Shown one piece after another: positions 1-6,325 of a stretch of DNA of 10,136 nt. Source of the stretch: an uncultured Clostridia bacterium (lineage in GTDB: Bacteria; Bacillota; Clostridia; TANB77; CAG-508); the NCBI GenBank assembly GCA_934153805.1, contig CAKPFO010000050.1, positions 1-10,136 of the forward strand, in the 5' to 3' direction. Below the pieces are notes generated by a model that did no database searches, was not told where the DNA came from, and was given only the letters and a program-made list of their open reading frames with translations. The number at the start of each line of letters is the position of its first letter. Positions within the stretch are counted from its first letter, which is position 1. A program made the translations under genes and the position numbers.

Positions 1-82
1 CTTAGCTGTATTAACAAAGGCAAAGATTTTTAGTAATGTTAATGCTTACATAGATTTTTAGCATTTTCAGGTTATCAAACAT
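1..82 (-). pseudogene. possible 5' end of an HPr-like gene, frame-disrupted and cut by the window edge
   Basis: Downstream of the adhesin gene a short reading frame starts at ATG 82 (or ATG 64) and reads MLKIYVSINITKN before stopping at 11-13. The frame one base away continues as KIFAFVNTAK to the window edge. Removing one A from the run of five A's on the minus strand would join them as YVSINITKIFAFVNTAK, which resembles the start of clostridial HPr-like proteins (pattern YVSIN-I-K-FVN from memory of the family). A 10-base direct repeat (24-33 and 52-61) spaced 28 bases lies here and could also explain the frame offset. The spacing of the GGG-rich ribosome site is poor. It could equally be chance; the rest of the gene lies outside the window. 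Confidence 0.25.
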
Positions 83-115
83 TCCCTTTCTTCATTGATA
101 CATTAACATATTTTT

Positions 116-2203
116 CTATTTACTACTATTTAACTGCCATTTTAGTATAGGATAACCATTATTATATTTCCACTTTCCAGATGTATCTTTTACATCATTT
201 GTCCACTCACTACCTAATGTAGAAGCTAAATTCATTAATTCTGTTGATGTTTTAGATGTTCCATCTCCTGTTGCACCACATGTATTTAGATAATAACAAT
301 TTTTTATATTAATTTCTGCTGATGTATCATATTTTGCTAAAGTCTTCATAGTTGTTCCAGAAAGAGTTCCAATATTATAACAATTTTCTATTGTTAAATT
401 TCCTGAGGTACTTGGACCTATTCCCATAGCCATTCCTTTAACGATTTTCATTTCTCCAGTATTATAGCAATTACATATTTGCATATTGAAATTATTATTT
501 ACTCTTCCAACAATTCCTCCTACCTCTGAAGATGCTGTTGATTCACATTCTACTTTTCCGTTGTTTATACACTTATTAATTTTCTGCTCTACATTTTTTC
601 CTCCCTCTTGTCCTACTATTCCACCTGCAACACTCCATATTGTTCCTGTTACTTTAATTGTTCCATAGTTTATACTTTCTTCAATACTTTTTCCCCAGCA
701 AGAACCGGCTATTCCCCCTATATATCTTTTAGAACTAGTAACATTTCCATAATTTATGCAGTTATTCACTAATGAATTACTTCCCATAACACCTATTATA
801 CCTCCAGCTTGTGCATATGTTTCAGGATAGTCTACATTTACATTTGCATAGTTTGTACAATTGCTTATTCTAGAATTATAAGCATATCCAACAATTCCTC
901 CTGTTTGTTCATTAGAATTCTCTATTACACCTCTTAAAATTATATTTTTTATAGTTGCCGCTTTCGTTACTCCAAAAAGTCCCTGGTTCATCCTATTTTC
1001 ATTAATATACATATTAGTTATTTCGTAATTATTACCATTGTAAGTTCCATTAAATTCTTTTGAGCTTTGGCCGATAGGAGTCCAGCTTCCTATTTTACTG
1101 CTACATACTGTACTTAAATCTATATTTGCTATTTGTAGTACAGTTTCTCCACTAAATGTATTTCCTTCATTAGTTAATGTTGATAATTTCTTTAAATTAA
1201 CTGCTGTTCCTATTGTGTAGTTTTTTATTCCTTCTTGATTTGCCTGTTTTACTTTATTTGTTGTACTTATTACTTTTAAGTTTAATGTATAGTCATTGTA
1301 AAATTCTAAATTTACTAAATTACTTAATTTGTCTAAACTTAATGTTTCTGTATATGTTTTGCTATTTATATTTTTATTATAAATTACTATATCTCCTAAT
1401 TTTAGTTCTACCTTTTGAATGCTACTTTCTAGTGCTGTTGCTCCTATTTCTATTGTCGTTCCTTCTGTTATTTTATTATTACTTACTTGCACTGTGGCTG
1501 TTACATTTTCTTCCCATATTGCATACAATGTTGTATTTTCTTTTATCGTTATATTATCTCCATTATTATAGCTTGTTCCTGTTCCGTCTTGATTTGTATT
1601 CCAACTTACAAAATTAAATCCTTCTTTTGTATATGTATTTTCTGGCAATTTAGTTTCTGTATTTTTCTCTACCTCTTGATTTTCCATCGTTCCTTGTGCA
1701 GTATTTGCATTAAAAGAAATTGTTACTATGTCTTTACTCCATATTGCATATAAAGTCACATCTTTTTCTGGTTTATATTTACTACCTGCAGAATATATTG
1801 TTTCTCCTAATGATTTCTGCTCGCTCCATCCTACAAAATGATAATTTTCTTTTGTAAAATTATTTTCCTTTAATGTTACGCTAAATCCTGCTCTTACTTC
1901 TTGCTCGTCTAAGTTTCCAGTTCCTCCGTTTGAGTCATACTTTACTATATATTTTTTTCCTATTTTCTTGAAAGAGTCACGTATGCTTGCTGTTTGTTTT
2001 TTATTATCTACATCTATTATTATTTCGTAATCATCTTTTGTATCTACTAATAATATACTATTATCTTCTATATTTGACTGTTCTACTAAACTGTCATCAC
2101 ACATTAAAGCATCTTTTACCCAGTTTTTACTTTCAATTTTTGTTTGCAAACTTTGTATAAATACTTCTTCTTTTGCTGTTGTTGCTCTTCCGTGTTTGCT
2201 CAT
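116..2203 (-). CDS. InlB-repeat and GLUG-repeat surface protein, main body of a frame-split pilin-like adhesin
   Basis: This 695-residue frame looks like the extracellular part of a surface or pilus-associated adhesin. Residues about 84-155 and 159-230 are two tandem InlB B-type (Listeria-Bacteroides) repeats, each ending in LYAIW and carrying the F-V-G/S-W core. Residues about 233-335 form a beta-rich, possibly Ig-like linker. Residues about 405-640 hold repeated GGI-x-G units (near 434, 466, 495, 526 and 561, about every 30 residues) with N-C-x-N-x-G turns, the GLUG-type repeat expected to form a beta-helix. The C-terminus ends in GYPILKW with no LPXTG motif or membrane helix. The ATG at 2203 has no convincing ribosome site and directly follows an in-frame TAG. 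Its first residues overlap the prepilin-like frame at 2133-2387, so it probably is the continuation of that protein after a one-base frame change. The ligand is unknown. Confidence 0.8.
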   Translation of the reverse strand: MSKHGRATTAKEEVFIQSLQTKIESKNWVKDALMCDDSLVEQSNIEDNSILLVDTKDDYEIIIDVDNKKQTASIRDSFKKIGKKYIVKYDSNGGTGNLDEQEVRAGFSVTLKENNFTKENYHFVGWSEQKSLGETIYSAGSKYKPEKDVTLYAIWSKDIVTISFNANTAQGTMENQEVEKNTETKLPENTYTKEGFNFVSWNTNQDGTGTSYNNGDNITIKENTTLYAIWEENVTATVQVSNNKITEGTTIEIGATALESSIQKVELKLGDIVIYNKNINSKTYTETLSLDKLSNLVNLEFYNDYTLNLKVISTTNKVKQANQEGIKNYTIGTAVNLKKLSTLTNEGNTFSGETVLQIANIDLSTVCSSKIGSWTPIGQSSKEFNGTYNGNNYEITNMYINENRMNQGLFGVTKAATIKNIILRGVIENSNEQTGGIVGYAYNSRISNCTNYANVNVDYPETYAQAGGIIGVMGSNSLVNNCINYGNVTSSKRYIGGIAGSCWGKSIEESINYGTIKVTGTIWSVAGGIVGQEGGKNVEQKINKCINNGKVECESTASSEVGGIVGRVNNNFNMQICNCYNTGEMKIVKGMAMGIGPSTSGNLTIENCYNIGTLSGTTMKTLAKYDTSAEINIKNCYYLNTCGATGDGTSKTSTELMNLASTLGSEWTNDVKDTSGKWKYNNGYPILKWQLNSSK

Positions 2204-2387
2204 CTAGTATATCTAAGTTTAGTTCCTCAAAATATGTAGCTTTTTTATATTCTTCTCTTGCTCTTGTTGCTTTAGTTATTAGTCCATTTTCTCCTACTGT
2301 TAAATTAATTGTTACTCCAACTAGTATTATTAATACAATTATGGTTATTACTAATGATATTAGTGTGATTCCTCTTTTGTTTTCCAT
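2133..2387 (-). CDS. type IV prepilin-like N-terminal segment (frame-split from downstream adhesin)
   Basis: The 84-residue frame starts with a short basic leader, MENKRG, followed by ITLISLVITIIVLIILVGV, a class III (prepilin) signal with one membrane helix at residues about 7-28, then the common clostridial TVGENGLITKA segment and a charged helix to about residue 66. Prepilin peptidase would be expected to cut after Gly6. The usual Glu at mature position 5 is Ser here. The ATG is preceded by a GGAAGGGAAG ribosome site at good spacing, better than that of the downstream frame. The last residues (SKRRSIYTKFANKN) look out of frame: read one base further, the same DNA gives AKEEVFIQSLQTKIESK, a natural continuation of the helix. 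It most likely encodes the first part of one protein of about 755 residues with 116-2203. A separate 84-residue protein is the alternative. Confidence 0.75.
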   Translation of the reverse strand: MENKRGITLISLVITIIVLIILVGVTINLTVGENGLITKATRAREEYKKATYFEELNLDILDEQTRKSNNSKRRSIYTKFANKN

Positions 2388-2533
2388 TTCATTTCTTCCC
2401 TTCCAAATTATTCATTTAATTATTTTATATATTTACTAAATTCTATAGTTATACTTTCTATAACATAGATATTTAAATCAATTTTTACAGCAATATATCT
2501 ATTCAAATATATTTTTTTAATTTCTATATATTT

Positions 2534-2562
2534 ATTTTAGTCAAATTATAACTAAAAGTCAA
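2534..2562 (-). promoter_or_regulatory. sigma-A-type promoter of the pilin-like adhesin gene
   Basis: Reading the minus strand, TTGACT (2557-2562) is followed after 17 bases by TAAAAT (2534-2539). This is close to consensus and gives a predicted start near 2527 with a leader of about 140 bases before the ATG at 2387. It lies back to back with the start of the XRE-type gene. Confidence 0.6.
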
Positions 2563-2563
2563 T

Positions 2564-2578
2564 AGTTATATAATAACT
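2564..2578. promoter_or_regulatory. palindrome AGTTAT-ATA-ATAACT, candidate operator of the XRE-type regulator
   Basis: The 15-base sequence has perfect 6-base arms around ATA. It contains TATAAT (2569-2574), a possible -10 for the plus-strand XRE gene 24 bases before its ribosome site region, although no good -35 accompanies it. It also directly abuts the -35 of the minus-strand adhesin promoter. A half-site ATAACT recurs at 2548-2553 inside that promoter. Regulator binding here is an inference from position; in DNA this AT-rich short palindromes are fairly common. Confidence 0.35.
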
Positions 2579-2604
2579 TTTTTATAATAAATAGGGTGAT
2601 TAAA

Positions 2605-2823
2605 ATGTTAAGAATAAAAGATATTAGAGAAGATAAAGAACTAACTCAAGCTAAAATTGCTAAAATGCTTAATACCTCTCAAACTAATTATAGTAAATAT
2701 GAATTAGGTAAAATTAATATTCCTATAGAAACTTTAAAAAATTTATCATTAATTTTAGATACTAGCATTGACTATTTGTTAGGTCTTACTGATGAAATAA
2801 AACCATATCCTAGGAAAAAATAA
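2605..2823 (+). CDS. small XRE-family (Cro/C1-type) HTH transcriptional regulator
   Basis: The 72-residue protein is essentially one HTH_3 domain. LTQAKIAKMLNTSQTNYSKYELG supplies the two DNA-recognition helices, and LKNLSLILDTSIDYLLGLTD is the standard closing helix of this family. It has no sensor or oligomerisation domain beyond that. I start it at ATG 2605 because AGGGTGAT (2593-2600) is then correctly placed as ribosome site; an upstream GTG at 2596 lies within that site. It is the only clear plus-strand gene and points away from the pilin-like adhesin gene, with overlapping promoter regions and a shared palindrome. That suggests it represses itself and perhaps the adhesin. Its convergent neighbour is rplL, from which it is separated by two terminators. 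The target is not shown by sequence alone. Confidence 0.85.
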   Translation: MLRIKDIREDKELTQAKIAKMLNTSQTNYSKYELGKINIPIETLKNLSLILDTSIDYLLGLTDEIKPYPRKK

Positions 2824-2843
2824 CAATTATAGGTATATAAAAA

Positions 2844-2886
2844 ATGAAGCAAAATACTTTAAAAAGTTTTTTGCTCCATTTTTTTA
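2844..2886 (+). terminator. intrinsic terminator of the XRE regulator gene
   Basis: A 16-base stem (arms 2844-2859 and 2864-2879, 14 of 16 paired, loop TAAA) is followed by a T run. Six A's precede it, so it may also stop minus-strand transcription. Confidence 0.75.
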
Positions 2887-2894
2887 CATAGAAT

Positions 2895-2931
2895 CACAAA
2901 AAAACAAGCTTTATTAGCTTGTTTTTCTGTG
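2895..2931 (-). terminator. intrinsic terminator after rplL
   Basis: Arms AAAAACAAGCT (2900-2910) and AGCTTGTTTTT (2916-2926) pair perfectly. On the minus strand the stem runs straight into a T run, 13 bases downstream of the rplL stop codon. It ends the ribosomal protein transcript before any rpoB gene. Confidence 0.8.
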
Positions 2932-2943
2932 TTAGCTATATAA

Positions 2944-3303
2944 TTAAGCAAGTTCTACAACTGCTCCAACTTCTGTAAATTTAGCTTTCATTTCTTCAGC
3001 TTCTTCTTTGCTAGCTCCTTCTTTAACTGTTTTTGGTGCTCCATCTACTAAGTCTTTAGCTTCTTTTAATCCTAATCCTGTAATGTCTCTTACAACTTTG
3101 ATTACTTGGATTTTGTTAGCTCCAGCGTCTTTTAATACTACGTTAAAGCTTGATTTTTCTTCAGCAGCTGCTACTGCTGCTCCAGCTGCTGGTGCAGCTG
3201 CTGCTACTGCAGATACTCCATATTTTTCTTCAATTGCTTTAACTAATTCAGCTAATTCTGCTACTGTTAAAGCGTCAATTTTCTCTAATAATTCTTCTAT
3301 CAT
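2944..3303 (-). CDS. rplL: 50S ribosomal protein L7/L12
   Basis: L7/L12 forms the flexible stalk of the large ribosomal subunit, binding the L10 C-terminus as dimers and recruiting translation GTPases. The 119 residues match the usual length. Residues 1-30 are the dimerisation and L10-binding helices, 34-48 an Ala-rich hinge (AAAAPAAGAAVAAAEE), and 52-119 the globular factor-binding domain with NKIQVIKVVRDITGLGLKEA and LVDGAPKTVKEG. A perfect TAGGAGGAA ribosome site precedes the ATG. It lies 103 bases after rplJ and is the last gene of the cluster: a terminator follows at once, and the next gene is convergent. Confidence 0.98.
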   Translation of the reverse strand: MIEELLEKIDALTVAELAELVKAIEEKYGVSAVAAAAPAAGAAVAAAEEKSSFNVVLKDAGANKIQVIKVVRDITGLGLKEAKDLVDGAPKTVKEGASKEEAEEMKAKFTEVGAVVELA

Positions 3304-3330
3304 TTTTATTTCCTCCTAAATTTTTCTTTC

Positions 3331-3349
3331 TTGTGATTTAAGTTCACAA
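3331..3349 (-). other. small hairpin between rplJ and rplL
   Basis: TTGTGA (3331-3336) and TCACAA (3344-3349) form a perfect 6-bp stem with a 7-base loop just upstream of the rplL ribosome site. No T run follows, so it is not a terminator. Uneven L10:L12 production (1:4) often involves intercistronic structure; a role here is inference. Confidence 0.4.
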
Positions 3350-3406
3350 CTCTATTTTTCTAAATATTAATAATTTTCATTTTTCTAAACAAAGTTTATA
3401 ATTGTT

Positions 3407-3907
3407 TTATGCATTTTCTTTTTGAATTCTAACTTGATCAAGCCCAACTGCAAGTTTTGAAATAGTTCCAAGTAAACCTCCAGCAAGCATTCCAAGTAAT
3501 TCTTGTCTTGATGGTAATTTTGCTAAAGTAATTAATTCTTCTACTGATAATACTTTACCTTCAACTATACCACCTTTAATTTTATAAAATTCATTATCTT
3601 TAGAAAATTTGTATATAGCTTTTAAAGGTGCTAAATAATCTTCTTCAGTTGTTATTATAGCTGTTGGTCCTTCTAATACGCTATCTAAACTTCCTTCATC
3701 GTTTGCATCTAATGCTCTTTTTATGATATTGTTTTTAATAACTTTGTATTCTGCGTTAGTATCTCTTAATTCATTTCTTAAAGATGTAACTGCGTCTACT
3801 GTTATTCCTCTGTAATCTGTTAAAAGTACTAGTTTTGAATTTTTAATTTTCTCTGCTAATGCTTTTACTTCTTCTTCTTTTTGTTTTAAAATTGTTTCAC
3901 TTGCCAT
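3407..3907 (-). CDS. rplJ: 50S ribosomal protein L10
   Basis: L10 anchors the L7/L12 stalk to 23S rRNA and, bound to L12, represses its own mRNA. The 166 residues fit the family. Residues 1-130 form the rRNA-binding domain, with LVLLTDYRGITVDAVTSLR, EYKVIKNNIIKRAL and LEGPTAIITTEEDYLAP. Residues 131-166 (LPSRQELLGMLAGGLLG onward) include the C-terminal helix that carries L7/L12 dimers. The start is set by a perfect AGGAGGTGA ribosome site. An L10 leader with a terminator stem lies in the 170 bases between it and rplA, so autoregulation by the L10-L12 complex is expected. rplL follows after 103 bases. Confidence 0.97.
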   Translation of the reverse strand: MASETILKQKEEEVKALAEKIKNSKLVLLTDYRGITVDAVTSLRNELRDTNAEYKVIKNNIIKRALDANDEGSLDSVLEGPTAIITTEEDYLAPLKAIYKFSKDNEFYKIKGGIVEGKVLSVEELITLAKLPSRQELLGMLAGGLLGTISKLAVGLDQVRIQKENA

Positions 3908-3972
3908 TTTATCTATTCACCTCCTAGATATTTCTTATGTTTATTTTTAATAATTGCATATTTTATGGATAT

Positions 3973-4017
3973 AAAAAATCCAATCTCTATAGCCACAAGG
4001 CATAAAGATTGGATTTT
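3973..4017 (-). terminator. attenuator terminator within the L10 leader
   Basis: Arms AAAATCCAATCT (about 3975-3986) and AGATTGGATTTT (4006-4017) form a strong 12-bp stem. On the minus strand six T's follow. It sits about 65 bases upstream of the rplJ start and would stop transcription when the leader is repressed. Confidence 0.75.
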
Positions 4018-4077
4018 GTCCGTATCTCTTATGCCTCGGTAGGACTTACTTATGCCTACTTTCCTTGGCTACTATAA
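3973..4077 (-). ncRNA. L10 leader (autoregulatory mRNA element upstream of rplJ)
   Basis: The minus strand between rplA and rplJ carries the hallmarks of the ribosomal protein L10 leader. TAGCCAAGG (near 4064-4072) can pair with CCTTGTGGCTA (near 3989-3999), enclosing CCTACCGAGG and two copies of AGGCATAAG. The 3' strand of this outer stem lies in the loop of the downstream terminator hairpin, so the two folds look mutually exclusive. In the known family the L10-L12 complex binds this leader to lower rplJ-rplL expression. It begins immediately after the rplA stop codon. Confidence 0.85.
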
Positions 4078-4755
4078 TTATTTTTGATCAATATACATTC
4101 CAGGTCCCATTGTTGTAGAAACTGCAACACTCTTAATGTATTGTCCTTTAGCTGCTGCTGGTTTTGCTTTTATGATTGCACCCATAATTGCATCATAGTT
4201 TTCAGCTAATTTTTCTGCACCAAATGAAACTTTACCAAAACCTAAATGAATAATATTTGTTTTATCTAATCTGTATTCTACTTTACCAGATTTAATATCA
4301 TTTATAGCTTTTGTTACATCCATTGTAACTGTTCCTGATTTAGGGTTAGGCATTAAACCTTTTGGTCCTAATACTTTACCTAATCTACCAACAACACCCA
4401 TCATATCTGGAGTTGCTACTATTACATCATAGTCAAACCAGTTTTCTTTTTCAATTTTTGGTATTAATTCTTCTGCTCCAACAAAATCAGCTCCTGCTTT
4501 TTCAGCTTCTTCTGCTTTTGCACCTTTAGCAAATACTAATACTTTTAATGTTTTACCTGTACCATTTGGAAGTACTGTTGTACCTCTAACTTGTTGGTCA
4601 GCGTGTTTTGAATCTACACCTAATTTAACATGTAGTTCTACAGTTTCATCGAATTTAGCTTTTGGCATTTTTTCGATAAGCTCTAGTGCTTCTTTAATGT
4701 TATATAACTTGTTTTTTTCAACAAGTTTTGAACATTCGTCAAATCTTTTTCCCAT
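4078..4755 (-). CDS. rplA: 50S ribosomal protein L1
   Basis: L1 binds 23S rRNA at the mobile L1 stalk near the E site and helps release deacylated tRNA. The 225 residues are near the usual 230. The L1 signature is complete at about 111-144: VIVATPDMMGVVGRLGKVL followed by GPKGLMPNPKSGTVT. FDETVELHVKLGVD (35-48) and the RGTTVLPNGTGK segment (58-68) form domain I, while residues about 70-155 form the inserted domain II. The protein ends in the usual MGPGMYID. An AAAGGAGGAAAG ribosome site fixes the ATG. It follows rplK after 103 bases and is followed directly by the L10 leader. Confidence 0.97.
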   Translation of the reverse strand: MGKRFDECSKLVEKNKLYNIKEALELIEKMPKAKFDETVELHVKLGVDSKHADQQVRGTTVLPNGTGKTLKVLVFAKGAKAEEAEKAGADFVGAEELIPKIEKENWFDYDVIVATPDMMGVVGRLGKVLGPKGLMPNPKSGTVTMDVTKAINDIKSGKVEYRLDKTNIIHLGFGKVSFGAEKLAENYDAIMGAIIKAKPAAAKGQYIKSVAVSTTMGPGMYIDQK

Positions 4756-4780
4756 TTTCTTTCCTCCTTTTGGTTTTAAC

Positions 4781-4856
4781 GAAACTTAATTGTTTCTCCC
4801 ATATTTATTAAACTATTACTTGTTTAATATTTTGACTTTTTTAAGTATACACTTAA
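4781..4856 (-). other. two hairpins between rplK and rplA
   Basis: TTAAGTATACACTTAA (4841-4856) is a 6-bp-arm palindrome 2 bases downstream of the rplK stop codon. GAAAC/GTTTC (4781-4785 with 4792-4796, loop TTAATT) sits just upstream of the rplA ribosome site, with GGGA adjoining on the minus strand. Neither has a T run on the coding strand. L1 commonly represses rplK-rplA by binding its mRNA; whether the second hairpin is such a site is uncertain. Confidence 0.3.
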
Positions 4857-4858
4857 AC

Positions 4859-5287
4859 TTAGTCAGCTACTATAACACCCATAGATCTTGCAGTACCTGC
4901 AACCATACTCATTGCTGCTTCTAATGATGCTGCATTTAAGTCTGGCATTTTTTCTTTAGCAATTTCTTCTACTTGAGCTTTAGTTATTGTTCCAACTTTG
5001 TCTCTGTTTGGTTTTCCTGAACCTTTTTGAATTTTAATTGCTTTTCTGATTAATACTGCTACTGGTGGTACTTTTGTTATGAATGTGAAAGATTTATCTT
5101 TATAAACTGTTATAACTACTGGTATTATCATACCTGGTTGGTTTGCAGTTCTATCGTTAAATTCTTTTACGAATTGCATAATATTAACACCACTTGAACC
5201 TAATGCTGGACCTACTGGTGGAGCTGGTGTAGCTTTACCTGCTTCAATTTGTAATTTAATAATATTACTAATCTCTTTTTCTGCCAT
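4859..5287 (-). CDS. rplK: 50S ribosomal protein L11
   Basis: L11 binds the GTPase-associated centre of 23S rRNA and is needed for stringent response signalling by RelA. Starting at ATG 5287 the protein has 142 residues, the canonical length. An in-frame GTG at 5296 would add three residues but overlaps the AGGAGGTG ribosome site, so I reject it. The N-terminal domain carries IIKLQIEAGKATPAPPVGPA (about 9-28), the Pro-rich thiostrepton-site helix. The C-terminal rRNA-binding domain includes VGTITKAQVEEIA and the closing AAMSMVAGTARSMGV. It lies between nusG (100 bases upstream) and rplA. Confidence 0.97.
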   Translation of the reverse strand: MAEKEISNIIKLQIEAGKATPAPPVGPALGSSGVNIMQFVKEFNDRTANQPGMIIPVVITVYKDKSFTFITKVPPVAVLIRKAIKIQKGSGKPNRDKVGTITKAQVEEIAKEKMPDLNAASLEAAMSMVAGTARSMGVIVAD

Positions 5288-5386
5288 TTCTAGCACCTCC
5301 TTTAAGTTTTGATGTATAACATCTAAATAATTATAGATTTATTAATATGGTTATAATCATCTTTCGATAACTACTTCCATTTTAAA

Positions 5387-5923
5387 CTAGTTTATTTTTG
5401 TAACTTGTGAAAAATCAACTTCTACTGGAGTTTCTCTTCCAAACATAGATATTGATACTTTTACTTTATGCTTGTCTTTGTTTATCTCTGTAACATTTCC
5501 AATGAATCCATCAAATGAGCCTCCTGCTATTTTTACAGAATCTCCTATTGAATAATCAAAGTTTACTGATGGTATTTCAAATCCCATTTGTCTTATTTCT
5601 TCCTCTGTTAAAGGAATAGGGTCTGTTCCAGAACCAACAAATCCAGTAACACCTCTTGTATTTCTTACAATATACCATGTTGCTTCAGTTACAATCATTT
5701 TTACTAAAACATATCCTGGAAAAACTTTCTTTAACTCAACTTTTTTCTTTCCATTCTTTATTTCAATTTGTTCTTCCATAGGAACAACAATCTCAAAAAA
5801 GTAGTCTTCAAGTTCTCTGTTTTTTACAGTTTTCTCCAAGTCAGTCTTAACTTTATTTTCATATCCTGAATATGTATGTACAACATACCATCTTGGCTCT
5901 AATTCCTGATTTTCTTGAGACAT
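5387..5923 (-). CDS. nusG: transcription termination/antitermination factor NusG
   Basis: NusG binds the RNA polymerase clamp, changes elongation and pausing, and couples transcription to ribosomes or Rho. At 178 residues it is the usual length. The NGN domain spans about 10-115 with RWYVVHTYSGYE, VFPGYVLVKM (68-76) and VRNTRGVTGFVG (86-97). The KOW domain (about 126-178) carries GDSVKIAGGSFDGFIGNV and SISMFGRETPVEVDF. There is no insertion domain. A GAAGGAGGC ribosome site precedes the ATG. It follows secE after 35 bases, the universal bacterial arrangement. Confidence 0.98.
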   Translation of the reverse strand: MSQENQELEPRWYVVHTYSGYENKVKTDLEKTVKNRELEDYFFEIVVPMEEQIEIKNGKKKVELKKVFPGYVLVKMIVTEATWYIVRNTRGVTGFVGSGTDPIPLTEEEIRQMGFEIPSVNFDYSIGDSVKIAGGSFDGFIGNVTEINKDKHKVKVSISMFGRETPVEVDFSQVTKIN

Positions 5924-5958
5924 TTTTTAGCCTCCTTCATTATTTAATTTAATATGTT

Positions 5959-6300
5959 TTATTCAGCAACTTCAGAATTAGTTACTGTGTCATTTTGATC
6001 TGCTGTATTTTCTGTATCACTGGCTTCTGAATTAACATTTTCTACAGTATTTGTGCTTTCACTTGCTGTATTATTTGACTCTACCATTGATTTGATTTTG
6101 TTTATACCATATGTATTCATTTTTTCAAATGCAAAATCCAATACAAAAACTATAGCAGCAGTAATTAATACTATTGTTATAACAGCAACAGTGTTATTTA
6201 CTAGTTGCTTTGGTGTTGGCCATATTACTTTTTTTAGTTCTGCTTTGAAATCTTTAAAAAAGTATTTATTTTCTTTTTTACTTTTGTTTTCTTTTGCCAT
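5959..6300 (-). CDS. secE: preprotein translocase subunit SecE with acidic C-terminal tail
   Basis: SecE clamps SecY in the protein-export channel of the cytoplasmic membrane. Residues 12-35 are the conserved amphipathic helix and hinge (FFKDFKAELKKVIWPTPKQL), and 36-57 the single membrane helix. The core ends near residue 72. The remaining 41 residues, rich in Asn, Ser, Thr, Glu and Asp with no Lys or Arg after residue 70, form a low-complexity acidic tail absent from typical 60-75-residue Gram-positive SecE. With the usual N-in topology the tail would lie outside the cell. An AAGGGGGAAG ribosome site precedes the ATG. It sits between rpmG (25 bases) and nusG (35 bases). Confidence 0.95.
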   Translation of the reverse strand: MAKENKSKKENKYFFKDFKAELKKVIWPTPKQLVNNTVAVITIVLITAAIVFVLDFAFEKMNTYGINKIKSMVESNNTASESTNTVENVNSEASDTENTADQNDTVTNSEVAE

Positions 6301-6325
6301 GTTTCTTCCCCCTTAAAAAGGTTAA

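Noticed and set aside
486..1753. Several plus-strand open frames opposite the adhesin gene
   Set aside because: They are rich in Leu, Phe, Tyr and Cys, as expected of the reverse of an AT-rich gene, and have no ribosome sites or recognisable domains; the minus-strand frame has clear InlB and GLUG repeats.
3008..3319. Plus-strand frame of about 100 residues opposite rplL
   Set aside because: It is the mirror of the well-conserved rplL gene, with the Ala-rich hinge read backwards.
5288..5296. GTG start for rplK three codons upstream
   Set aside because: It overlaps the AGGAGGTG ribosome site, and starting at ATG 5287 gives the canonical L11 length.
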